This document shows positions 1 to 10,980 of a DNA stretch of 64,000 nucleotides, one piece after another. The DNA lies in the NCBI RefSeq assembly GCF_963678635.1, contig NC_087062.1:10338670-10402669 (forward strand). Reading direction: 5' to 3'. This DNA is from Symsagittifera roscoffensis (Eukaryota; Xenacoelomorpha; Acoela; Convolutidae). The translations under genes and the position numbers were made by a program. The notes under the pieces are model-generated. The model searched no databases. It had not been told where the DNA came from and saw nothing but the letters and a program-made list of their open reading frames with translations. Each line of letters begins with the position of its first letter. Position 1 is the first letter of the stretch.

Positions 1-335
1 TAACCGTGTTGGACTTCATGCAAGTGTTTGTTGGTTAGATTATGAAAATCATCAAAGATAAGTTTCTCTAGTATTTTTGATATGCTGCAAAGAAGGCCTA
101 ATGGCCGGTAATTCTCTATTTGTGATTTGTTCGCGTCTTTGAAACTTGGGACTACTTCACTGGTTTTCCAATAAGTGGGGGAAAATCCTGTTGCTATTAC
201 AGTTTTGAAAACAAGATAGAGTGATTTTGATAGAGATGGCAAACTTTTTAGGATACGATTTTCGATGCTGTCAGGCCCACAGGTTTTACTGGTTTCAAAG
301 TTTGAGAGAACTTGGACAATTTGACATTTTGATAG
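1..335 (-). pseudogene. Non-LTR retrotransposon reverse transcriptase fragment (copy A)
   Basis: On the minus strand this reads as the N-terminal part of a LINE-type reverse transcriptase. The frame holds CGPDSIENRILKSLP and NYRPLGLLCSISKILEK, the 'NYRP' block that precedes the palm motifs in jockey/CR1/RTE-like enzymes. It runs off the left edge of the window. The same stretch occurs again at about 1850-2030 in copy B, with scattered substitutions, so two copies of one family lie side by side. No endonuclease, start codon or 3' end is visible here. It is a fragment and presumably inactive. I cannot assign the clade. Confidence 0.75.
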
Positions 336-344
336 CAAAAAAAA

Positions 345-612
345 TTTCGATTCTTAGATGTGGCAACTAAGCCAAAAAAACATAAGCAGACGAATATTAT
401 AACGACTATTTTAGTTGCAAAAAAAACAGGTCCTGGTCAGATTCAAACCTAGGACCTTTGTCGTCACAGGCGTATTCGTTACATCCAGGTTAAGTGTACA
501 GAAGAAACTCGAATTCATTATAAGCCAAGGTACCAACAGGAGTCCAATTGAGTCCTGTGAACGAAGTTTTTTACAGGAAAAAAAGTCTTGTACCCGATTG
601 CAATACCCCTGC
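345..612 (-). mobile_element. tRNA-like SINE, copy 1
   Basis: Read on the minus strand, this matches three other places in the window (50490, 51640 and, weakly, 52230). Shared landmarks in order are GGGTATTGCAAYCGGGT at the 5' end, a block ending GGTCCTRGGTTYGAATYTGACC, a T-rich run after CCTG, and a tail with TCTGCTTATG and GGCTTAGTTGCC. The GGTTCGAAT core looks like the B box of a tRNA-derived RNA polymerase III promoter. It sits exactly between the two reverse transcriptase fragments, next to the 3' end of copy B. Boundaries are approximate. Confidence 0.6.
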
Positions 613-615
613 TGA

Positions 616-2700
616 TCGCAAGGGTGAAAAACAATCGCAGATGATTCTCCATGTGCATGAGATTATTTCACTATATTGTTCAAAAAACTTCCAGTAGATT
701 TTTGTTAAAACTGGCTTCGTCAGCTCGCTAATCTCGTAGTTTGTTTTCTTTGTAATGATGTTTAACAGTCTGCTAGATCTCTTCCAGAAGTTTTCATCGG
801 CTTTTTTTTGTTCTTGTTTTTCAATATTTTTTTGATTACCGCTGGTTTGTCTTGTATTGATGTCATTTCCAGGGTTGTTCTTTATTGATAAGGGGATTTT
901 TGGTGCTATAGTTTTCTTGCATAATCGATAGTAAGAGTAGAGCACCGTATAGTTCAAAGTACATAGATAGAGGCAGGAGTTCTAGTTGTTTTAATCTATT
1001 GTTGTAATTTTCCCATATGCCAAGTATCCATGAGGTGGCCCGTTTTTGGATTTTTTCGATATCCCTGATTTCACTTTTGTTTGCTGACCATGTTTGAGAT
1101 GCGTATGCTATTACAGAGACTACATACCCTTTGAATGCGTTCAGTTTCATATATTTGTTTGCTAGTTTCGATACGTTGCGTTTTAGAAAATAGAAAGCTC
1201 TCCAGGCTTTGGAATATCTTTTATCACAATTTTCTTTCCAAGTTAGGTTGGTTGCCATTATAATACCTAGATATTTTTGTTCTTTTTTACAACTTAGGCG
1301 ATTGGTATTTAGAGTCACATTATCAATTTTACATTTTGTTTTGATTGGTAGTATATAGCATTTACACTATTGGGTTTCATTTTGTTGTCTGAGCACCATT
1401 TTTTTATTCTATTTATGTCTTCTTGTAGTGTACAAGGGTCAGTATTTACAAGCTTGAAATTATGTGCATACCCAATTGATTCGCTATTTTTAATTATAGT
1501 TGGTAAAACATTTATGAATAGGATAAATAATAGGGTCCAATGATTGACCCTTGTGGCACACCACTAGTTACTGATGCTGTTGGAGAGCGCTTATCCTTTA
1601 TTTTCACAAATTGTCCCCTGTTTGTTAAGTAACTTGCGATGATTTTCACGAAGTTCCCGCCAATTCCAAATTGTTGTGTTTTATCAGTCAATTTTTGGCG
1701 AGGAACGCTGTCAAATGCTCTACGAAAATCTAGGTAGAGAATATAAAATCCGTTTCAGTTGAAATGTCATTTTTTTGGTACAGATGGTCAAAAAATTGTA
1801 GAAGTTGAGTCATCACCGATCGCATTTTTTAGTAACTTGCGTTCTTGAAGTTTGGTACAACTTCACTGTTTTTCCAATGAGTGGGGAAAAATCCTTTTGC
1901 TATTACAGTTTTGAAAACAAGATAGAGTGATTTTGATAGAGATGGCAAACTTTTTAGTATAAGATTTTCGATGTTGTCAGGCCCACAGCCTTTACTGGTA
2001 TCAAGGTTCGAGAGAACTAAGACAATTTTAGTTTCTGTTATAACTAATTTATTATGGACATTGTTTTCGTAATTTTGATTTGGGTTTAGTTGATGATCTC
2101 TGGTAAAGACACTGCAGAAGAATTTATTGAAAAGCTTAATTTTTTCATTATCATTGTAAGCTTGATTGTTTCCGAAAGACTTAAGGTCAAGACTGGATTG
2201 ATGGAAGATACTTTTGCATTTCAGAAAACTTTTTTCCTTTGAAAAATTTTTCTTCTTAGTCTGCTAGATCCTGTGTTAAGCTTTTGCGTAGGTTATTTTC
2301 TTTCTTTTTTAGTTTTATGAGGCCGCTTAGAATGTTTCTGTTTTTCTGTTCGAATTTACGTTTAAATGTGGAAAAAAGTTCTATTTGGTGTGATGTACTA
2401 CTAGACATCCAAGCGGGGAGGTTCTTTTTGTGGCTTGTTACTCTGGGGAAATTCTCTTCAATGATCTTGCAAAGCCATTTATACCATTGTGTTACAAATT
2501 CGTCGACATTACTATAACAGTATGGACGAAATTGTTTATCTAATATACTTTTATTTATTGCATTCCAATCGGCCTTATGAAATGCAAACCGTTCAATTTT
2601 TATTGTTGGTTACTTCGGTTTCAGTGTGAATCGTTATAGTGTATGCTAAATGATCGGATCTGTATGACTTGTTGATTTCGTTTTGCGTGGTGTAGTTCAG
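616..2700 (-). pseudogene. Non-LTR retrotransposon reverse transcriptase pseudogene (copy B)
   Basis: The minus strand encodes, in order from 2700 downwards, a pre-RT region (WYKWLCKIIEENFPRV), CGPDNIENLILKSLP, FRRAFDSVPRQKL (palm), SGVPQGSIIGP (block with PQGS), GYAHNFKLVN, then a thumb region with KYLGIIMATNLTWKENCDK (863-1318), and a C-terminal region containing FWKRSSRLLN (571-957). This is the normal order of a jockey/CR1-like enzyme. The catalytic box that should read YADD reads YAHN at about 1470-1490 on the minus strand, and the frame changes several times, so the copy is dead. No endonuclease domain is visible upstream. The 3' end runs into the SINE. Confidence 0.8.
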
Positions 2701-5190
2701 TAGGACATTTGGATTATTTGTCAAAAATATATCTAACTGTTTCTTATTGTTTTGGGATAAACATTCCTCAAATCATTTTTGGAGAGAAGATTAAGGACAA
2801 TCATCTCGTAGCTGTCGTTCGTAGCTGTCATTTGCTTTTTCAAAAAACGACAGTAAGAGCGTTAAGAATAAAAACAACACGAAATGGAGGGTCCAAAAAA
2901 TCTAGAATTATTGATATAAAAAATACGAATTTAGATCAAGTATTTCCAAGACATGTCAAAATCGCCATTTTCAGAATGAGGAATTAAGAAATAGAAAAAA
3001 GTTTTTGTAGATAATACCAAACATTTAGAAATTTCATCCGTAAAATGTAACTTGTAATCTTTTCTGAACGGAATATCATTTCTGAAGTTCTCACTCTATC
3101 TCCAGTTTTGGTTTTTGATTAGTTATACTTTGTTAGTGGTTNNNNNNNNNNNNNNNNNNNNNNNNNNNNNNNNNNNNNNNNNNNNNNNNNNNNNNNNNNN
3201 NNNNNNNNNNNNNNNNNNNNNNNNNNNNNNNNNNNNNNNNNNNNNNNNNNNNNNNNNNNNNNNNNNNNNNNNNNNNNNNNNNNNNNNNNNNNNNNNNNNN
3301 NNNNNNNNNNNNNNNNNNNNNNNNNNNNNNNNNNNNNNNNNGAATTGCACGAAGTCTCAAAATTTTGGAATTTTCAAAAGTACTAATTCATGCCGGAATT
3401 TCCGTATCCAATAAGATCAACATTTAAAAATTTTGGTCCATTTCTTTCAAATTTATGTTGCCATCGAAAACAACACAGGTAAAAAATATATATATTTTTT
3501 TCTTCTCATGTTTGATGAAAAGTCATGCTTAATCGAATAAAAATTTCTGAGAACTTCATTCAATTTCTGAACGTTCATTTTCTACAGTGCATTCGCCAAA
3601 TTGATACAAGTTGTTTCAATGAATTTTTCTACATAAAACAAACTTGAGGGAATAACACCAACCAAATTATCATAACCCTCATTTTTGATTGTTTTTCAAA
3701 GTGTTTTTTTTTCTACGATATTCTATAACATCTATTTTTTAAATATCAGAACGGTAACTTTTAAAAAGTTTCAGTTCTTCCATTATGCAAAGTCCACTGA
3801 AATTGAGAAATTTGGGCTGCTGTATCCAGATTTTGAAATTTTAGAAACCAAAACTGTTAGCAAAATTTTCTTGTGAGACGATATGATAAAGTCCCAGTTT
3901 GTTCTGAATATTTAAAACACGATTTCTGAAAAACCAAGAAGCCAAGAAAATCCCAGAGACTGACTCGAGTACCTTGATGGTCATCGTTTCTGGTTAAAAC
4001 TCGACCGATCACGTAATGTTTTCATTCTGAAACGAGACGATCATACTGAGAGTTAAATTGAGATGAGAAGTGTCTGAGTAAAAACCAAAAGTTTTGACTG
4101 ATTAAGAGGTGAGAGAGAAGCTAGTTGACGTTAGTTAATTTGAAAATAAAAAGATTTTACCTAAGAGTGAAGAGGACTCTCAACTCAAATGGGTGCGTTT
4201 AACCAATCAGAGTAAATTTCCGCATATGGTGCTAGTCGTTTTCAACCAAAATTCAGTCGTTTTCAACCAATTTTGATAAAAAATTGTATCCAGTCAAGAA
4301 GTAAGTCCCATTTTAGGAATTTTGTACACATTGTCGCTCCCAATCACAAACAATTTTCTGGTGGCGTATTCAATATGAAAGAAAATTACCTTATAAGGAT
4401 TAACTCTTCCAAGTAAGTAAACATAGAAAGAAAAGAAATTGAAAAAACAAACGACCATAAGTTGTTTGCTGTATAAATGAGAAACATTGCCGTAAAAATT
4501 ATCCAAACAAACTTAATAAAAGTAGCATTTCCACAAGTTTTCTCATCAACTTAGCTTAAGTTTTTGTATATAATGTTTGAGAAGTTGCTGATTTTTAAGA
4601 AGATTGTCAAGTTCTTTGATTTTGATGTAGATTTGAGAGGAAAGCTCGAAGTTGATGAAGTTTTCAAAGCTCTGAAAATTTTGAAGAAATTAAGGAATAA
4701 AGAACTTTGCTGAAGAATTTTGACAAATTTGGGAACTGGGTACTGAATAAAAAGAAACCTTGAAAACTTTTCATAGTTTTTTAGATTAACTTTGAATTTT
4801 CTAAAATAAAATAAATTTCCTTAGTTTTCAGGTGTCAGGTGTAACTCAACAATAAGCTTAAATTTTGATAATCGAAATTCGGTTCAAAAGGTAACACTTT
4901 AATGGAGTAAGTTTCCCTAAATAAGCCTTTATTCAGTCGGAGAACTCTCTTTTGGAAAAAATAAACGTCCAAAAAATTGTGAAAAAAGCAAGAGTCTATA
5001 TCTATTTCATTAATAAGGAACTCTCGCGGATGTTTTTTTCTTTTAGAGTAAATCGAGGAAATTCAAGCAATTCTCACTCGACAATTTTCACATAAAGATT
5101 AAATTTCAACAAAATCTATGTCTAGAAACTGTTGAGTTCTGATTAATTGAAGGTTTTTCAGGAAAATTCTACAATTTTTGAAGGAAGTTT
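2701..5190. other. AT-rich intergenic stretch with a 200-N gap
   Basis: Positions 3142-3341 are 200 consecutive N, an assembly gap of placeholder length, so anything spanning it is unknown. The rest is AT-rich with homopolymer runs. I see no coding frame with a recognisable domain, no RNA gene and no clear repeat. Short frames that appear to cross the N run are artefacts of the gap. Confidence 0.8.
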
Positions 5191-5200
5191 TTCTAGGCGG

Positions 5201-5359
5201 TGACGTCAAAAAAAATAGTTTGCGTAGGCAGTGACGTCATTTCTAAATTAAAAATGACGTCATAACCGATAAAGGAATTCTGCGCAGTTCTTGAAGTCAT
5301 TTATATAAAAGAGTTGACGTCATGCCCAAAAAAAGACAATTGGGTAGGCGATGACGTCA
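5201..5359. promoter_or_regulatory. Cluster of five perfect CRE/ATF-type sites with a TATA-like box
   Basis: The octamer TGACGTCA occurs perfectly at 5201-5208, 5232-5239, 5255-5262, 5315-5322 and 5352-5359. Three of these share a preceding TAGGCG/TAGGCA, so part of the cluster is a diverged short tandem repeat. TATATAAAA lies at 5302-5310 between the fourth and fifth sites. TGACGTCA is the consensus for CREB/ATF bZIP factors. The next coding-like DNA downstream is the broken DNA polymerase starting near 5830. Whether this is an active promoter, an enhancer or merely a repeat end is not decided by the sequence. Confidence 0.55.
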
Positions 5360-5829
5360 TGATTAGTATTAAAACGCTTATTTTATTGGATTAAATCATT
5401 AGTTTTGTTTGCTAATCAGCAGCAGTCAATTGAATTTTACAATTCGTTGTTTTGCGAAAAAAGTAAATTTTTTATTTATTAATTTGATATTTGAAAACAT
5501 TAAAATGGGAAACCTTCTAAACATTTTTTTTTTCAATTTTTAGATAAGGCGTGCTTTTAATAGTGAAGTGTGGAAACTGTGGAATCATCATGCTCGCCAG
5601 CACACAGCCCGGCATCAAAAAAGATGTGCTAAATGAGTTATTTCTTTTCCTGATTGTAATTAATTTACTTACAATCAGCAAGAAAAGGACTCTCATATAG
5701 TTATGAAGCATGATCCATTAACTGCTAAGCAGCCGACAATTGTTTCTTCTTGTGAAAAGGAGATTCAGAGTTACTACTCTCTCCAACAACATCGGATGAA
5801 AGAACATGGAGCTAAGCAACGGAAACCAA

Positions 5830-8800
5830 GTGATCTGATAATGTGGCAGATTTGAACAAGATAGTGGAGGAGGAAGGGAAATATGGAGAAACATTCAAGG
5901 ATGTGTTGAGTGCTGGTCAATTTTTTCTGGTGTATACAGAAATGGAAAACGGGAGAAGTAGGGTATTTACTTTCCAAATGTCCAAATTAGATACTAAATT
6001 AATCAACGAAAAGTTGAATGAAGTATTCAATAAGCTGGATTCTGCCGCAGAAATCAATAATACCCTGAGATTTGTTTTGAGGAACGTGGAAACCGCTGGA
6101 TATTGATACTAGTATGCGCACGAAATCAATACTTTGTTAGAGAAGTCACATTTACTGTCTAATAAAATTGACTTCATTGCCTTTCAAGGAAAGGTCGAAA
6201 AGTTTGATATCGAGAGCAATGCAATCAAGAATGTCAGAACACAAAATGGAGATTCAAATTGATAACACAACTTAATTTTTTTGCCGCATTACTGAAAAAT
6301 ATTTCAATGGGATGCCCGAACCCTGTTCTACCCGAACCTTTAATACGACACACGCAAGTAAACTGCTGTCTAAAAAAACAAGCAAGTATACAAAGATCAT
6401 CTCTGTCTTTTCCGTGCGCAAAAAATTTTCCTACACGGTCATAGTAACTTGTACGGTCATACATCTCAGATGTTTACAGAGTTTACATCAAAATCTGGAC
6501 ACGATCCGAAGAAATTTCGCGGAGATGCCATTGACAAATTTACCCCTTGTCGAGGTAATAGTTGAAGGCAATATGTTCATAAAAGATTTTGAAATTCAGG
6601 AAAGAGAATTAATTGGAGGTTTGTACTATTGGAAAACTTGATGAAACCGTGAAATTGTTATGATTCACACGAATGATATTGATTCTTTTTTCAAGAGCTT
6701 TCCGTGTCCCGGCTGAGACAGTTTCTTCCACAGATCAGATCACTTCAACAACCATCTAATCAGATGTAAAAAGAGAGTTCGACATTTTTATCCCAAAAAC
6801 GCATACACGTTACAGGAAACAATATTCGAGAAACTGGACGGATTCAATAGAACCTACACTGAAGATCAGAAATTTTTTAGTATTGTAGCATTTTGTGACT
6901 TCGAATCAGTTGGTGTTCACACAGAAGAATTGAAATCAACCGAAACAACTACTTGGATTGGAAAACATGTCCCAATATCCATATCAGTTTTTTCAAATTT
7001 ACAAGTTGATACAATTTTCTTGTTAGAAAAAGATCCAAAACTCCTAAAGATTGTTTTTGGTTCCAACATGGAAAATCTAGTTGAAAAAAAACTAGCAACA
7101 AATGAGATCAAAAATTCAAAACAAAATAAACGATTAAGACAAAAAAAAACCTTTGATAAACTTAACGCAAGAGTTTTTTTTTTAAAGAATAGAAGTGTTC
7201 GAGTATGAAGACGAAAGTGTTGAAGATGGAGAGGAGGCTGACATGTCGAAACAGTTTTTGAGATTTCAAAACAATTAGCTGATTGACTTGAAACATTATT
7301 TAGAGAGCGATATCACTAACTTACCGGTGTTCGGATTCAACAGCGGTAGACACGATCTGATTCTTATAAAGTCTTAATTGATTCCATATCTCTTTTGAGA
7401 TGAAGATACTGAACCAACCGCCATTGAGAAATCAAAGAGTTTCATATCTTTCAAAATTGGAGATGTACAGTTTGTTGACATAATGAAGCTACTGGGAGGG
7501 GTGACAACCTTGGATTCATTTCTAAAACTCTATAAGGCGAGTAAAACCAAAGGATTTTTCCCTTACGAGTGGTTTGACAAGCTTGGCTGTACGGAACTAC
7601 CACCATACTATTTCTTTTTTTAGCAAACTGAGAAGTCACAAACCTCTCGAAAAAAGATTTGAACGATTAAGAAAAACAGGTTAATGGAGGACTTGTTCAA
7701 CGAAGTGCGTTGAAAAAGCAAAAACTACGTGTTCAATCAGTTCCACCGACAGGTTTCGAATATTATTCTCATTTGAAAAGCATCTGGGAACAACACAATT
7801 TGATTCATTTCAAAGAACTTATACAATGTTATAGCAGTAAAAATGTTTTTCTTAATCTTGAAGCTTGCAAAAATTTTAAGAGTCTTTACCATGATCAGGG
7901 AAATGACATGTTGAAACTGGGATACACGCTTTCAAATCTTGCAAATATCTGCTAACACAAATCGACAAATCTCAAACTCTACCCGTTCTATGGAGGTGAT
8001 AAAGATTAATATGAGAAAATTAGAGAAGACATGACATCAATAGTTTTTACGCGAAAAGCAGTTGTCGATCAAACTCGTAATTCGTCAAATGCTTGCAAAA
8101 CAAAAGTTGGAAATGACTCTTGTCAATTATATCCATTCTCAATGTACACGATGCCTACAGAATTTTACACAAGATGGGAATATGACTCTTAAACTAATAT
8201 CAGTAGAAGTTAGAAATAACAAAACAAGAATTTTTGAGAGCATGCTCATGTCCTTCCATCAAGAATTGAGACCAGAGTGTAAAAATGAGAGTTTGCACAC
8301 AACCAGAAAGCAGAAGGAAGTTGACTGTTTCCATGTTAATGAATACTGCAATCACTGTAAAACAGTATTTGAAGCTCTGGGTTGAAGCTAATATCTTTCA
8401 AAATTGGAGATGTACAGTTTGTTGACATAATGAAGCTACTGGGAGGGGTGACAACCTTGGATTCATTTCTAAAACTCTATAAGGCGAGTAAAACCAAAGA
8501 ATTTTTCCCTTACGAGTGGTTTGACAAGCTTGGCTGTACGGAACTACCACCATACTATTTCTTTTTTTAGCTCTGGGTTGCTACTATCACTTCTGTTTCT
8601 GCCAAAAAAACCCGTCCATTTTTGTAAAAAAAAGATACTGAAAGGGGAAATAAGAAGCAAGAAATGGATGAGTTGAGACAAGAATATTTAAAAGTAAAAG
8701 GTTACACATTCAAAAAACGTGTATTGTGAGTGGTGGGAGCAATTTACAACGTATTCGGTGAGAAGACACAGAGAGCATAGAACGAGAAACCTTTTAATTG

Positions 8801-10980
8801 TTTAAATAATGTGAATAAAGACTTTTATGAAGAAGAATTTTTGAAGACAAAAGTTGAACATACAGAACCCTTAAATGTAGGCTTTTTCATTCTTTATTTT
8901 TGCCAAACTCAGAATGCTGAAGTAATTCGTCAAATGCTTGCAAAACAAAAGTTGGAAATGACTCTTGTCAATTATATCCATTCTCAATGTACACGATGCC
9001 TACAGAATTTTACACAAGATGGGAATATGACTCTTAAACTAATATCAGTAGAAGTTAGAAATAACAAAACAAGAATTTTTGAGAGCATGCTCATGTCCTT
9101 CCATCAAGAATTGAGACCAGAGTGTAAAAATGAGAGTTTGCACACAACCAGAAAGCAGAAGGAAGTTGACTGTTTCCATGTTAATGAATACTGCAATCAC
9201 TGTAAAACAGTATTTGAAGCTCTGGGTTGAAGCTAATATCTTTCAAAATTGGAGATGTACAGTTTGTTGACATAATGAAGCTACTGGGAGGGGTGACAAC
9301 CTTGGATTCATTTCTAAAACTCTATAAGGCGAGTAAAACCAAAGAATTTTTCCCTTACGAGTGGTTTGACAAGCTTGGCTGTACGGAACTACCACCATAC
9401 TATTTCTTTTTTTAGCAAACTGAGAAGTCACAACCCTCTCGACAAAAGATTTGAACGATTAAGAAAAACAGGTTAATGGAGGACTTGTTCAACGAAGTGC
9501 GTTGAAAAAGTAAAAACTACGTGTTCAATCAGTTCCACCGACAGGTTTCGAATATTATTCTCATTTAAAAAGCATCTGGGAACAACACAATTTGATTCAT
9601 TTCAAAGAACTTATACAATGTTATAGCAGTAAAAATGTTTTTCTTAATCTTGAAGCTATGCAAAAATTTTAAGAGTCTTACCATGATCAGGGAAATGACA
9701 TGTTGAAACTGGGATACACGCTTTCAAATCTTGCAAATATCTGCTAACACAAATCGACAAATCTCAAACTCTACCCGTTCTATGGAGGTGATAAAGATTA
9801 ATATGAGAAAATTAGAGAAGACATGACATCAATAGTTTTTACGCGAAAAGCAGTTGTCGATCAAACTCATAATTCGTCAAATGCTTGCAAAACAAAAGTT
9901 GGAAATGACTCTTGTCAATTATATCCATTCTCAATGTACACGATGCCTACAGAATTTTACACAAGATGGGAATATGACTCTTAAACTAATATCAGTAGAA
10001 GTTAGAAATAACAAAACAAGAATTGCTCATGTCCTTCCATCAAGAATTGAGACCAGTGTGTAAAAATGAGAGTTTGCACACAACCAGAAAGCAGAAGGAA
10101 GTTGACTGTTTCCATGTTAATGAATACTGCAATCACTGTAAAACAGTATTTGAAGCTCTGGGTTGCTACTATCACTTCTGTTTCTGCCAAAAAAACCCGT
10201 CCATTTTTGTAAAAAAAAGATACTGAAAGGGGAAATAAGAAGCAAGAAATGGATGAGTTGAGACAAGAATATTTAAAAGTAAAAGGTTACACATTCAAAA
10301 AACGTGTATTGTGAGTGGTGGGAGCAATTTACAACGTATTCGGTGAGAAGACACAGAGAGCATAGAACGAGAAACCTTTTAATTGTTTAAATAATGTGAA
10401 TAAAGACTTTTATGAAGAAGAATTTTTGAAGACAAAAGTTGAACATACAGAACCCTTAAATGTAGGCTTTTTCATTCTTTATTTTTGCCAAACTCAGAAT
10501 GCTGAAGATATACTACAATTTCTTTCAAAAGTACTGAGATGAGAACAAATTTGAAGAACTGGAATGGATACGGACTCTTTGTATCTAGCATTAGCAGAAG
10601 ACAATCTGGACGCTTGGATATTACCTGGGAAAAAAACTCAATGGACAGAAGCTCGTCGAAATGACTGTAGAGACAATTTATAGCTGATGCAAAGAAGAAA
10701 TTCTTCCTACTTACGCACCGCGCTGTTCATAAAAAGCATGATAAACGAGTATCTGGACTATTTAAATAAGAATTTCGTTGTACTGAATTGTGCGTATGCA
10801 GCAAGACGTGTCGCTGCTGAGATATTAGATATTAAGAAAGACAAAATCAAATTTATCAGCAAAGTACTCAACAAAAAGACTCTCGAAGATACTTGAGATG
10901 GACTAATGCCCAAATACAGACGAGTTCTTGACGAGAGCTTGAGTCGACGAATCGCAGATTCAAGACCTCCAAGCATTTAG
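5830..10980 (+). pseudogene. Protein-primed family-B DNA polymerase remnant (Polinton/Maverick-like)
   Basis: Broken reading frames over about 5 kb match, in order, the large 'organellar and viral' family-B DNA polymerases found in many invertebrate genomes. Visible pieces are an N-terminal block with ALLKNISMGCPNPVLPEPL (near 6280-6340), a C-rich block near 6690-6790, the 3'-5' exonuclease motif FCDFES at 6891-6908 followed by TTTWIGKHVPISISVFSNL, VFGFNSGRHDL near 7330, LLGGVTTLDSFLKLYK and FFPYEWFD near 7490-7570, PPTGFEYYSHL and LKLGYTLSNLANIC (7740-7955), and finally the polymerase C motif as MDTDSLYLALAED at about 10564-10600. The exonuclease and DTDS motifs lie in different frames and many stops intervene, so it is a pseudogene. 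No Polinton integrase, ATPase, protease or capsid gene is nearby. The middle is duplicated (separate entry). Confidence 0.8.
7444..10507 (+). repeat. Shuffled segmental duplications inside the polymerase pseudogene
   Basis: Four segments recur. P1 (180 bp) lies at 7444-7623, 8391-8570 and 9236-9415. P2 (about 455 bp) lies at 7624-8078 and 9416-9870. P3 (about 300 bp) begins at 8079, 8924 and 9871. P4 (about 352 bp) lies at 8571-8922 and 10156-10507. The 492-bp blocks 8079-8570 and 8924-9415 look the same throughout, including the P3-P1 junction. The resulting order is P1 P2 P3 P1 P4 P3 P1 P2 P3 P4. The third P3 has a 14-bp deletion near 10025. Junctions fall at short shared words. It may be a real local rearrangement or an assembly artefact. 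Confidence 0.85.

Noticed and set aside
3115-3414. Open frames across the N run
   Set aside because: They consist of unknown residues from the assembly gap.
5830-10980. A complete Polinton/Maverick
   Set aside because: Only polymerase fragments are visible; no integrase, packaging ATPase, protease, capsid genes or long terminal inverted repeats.
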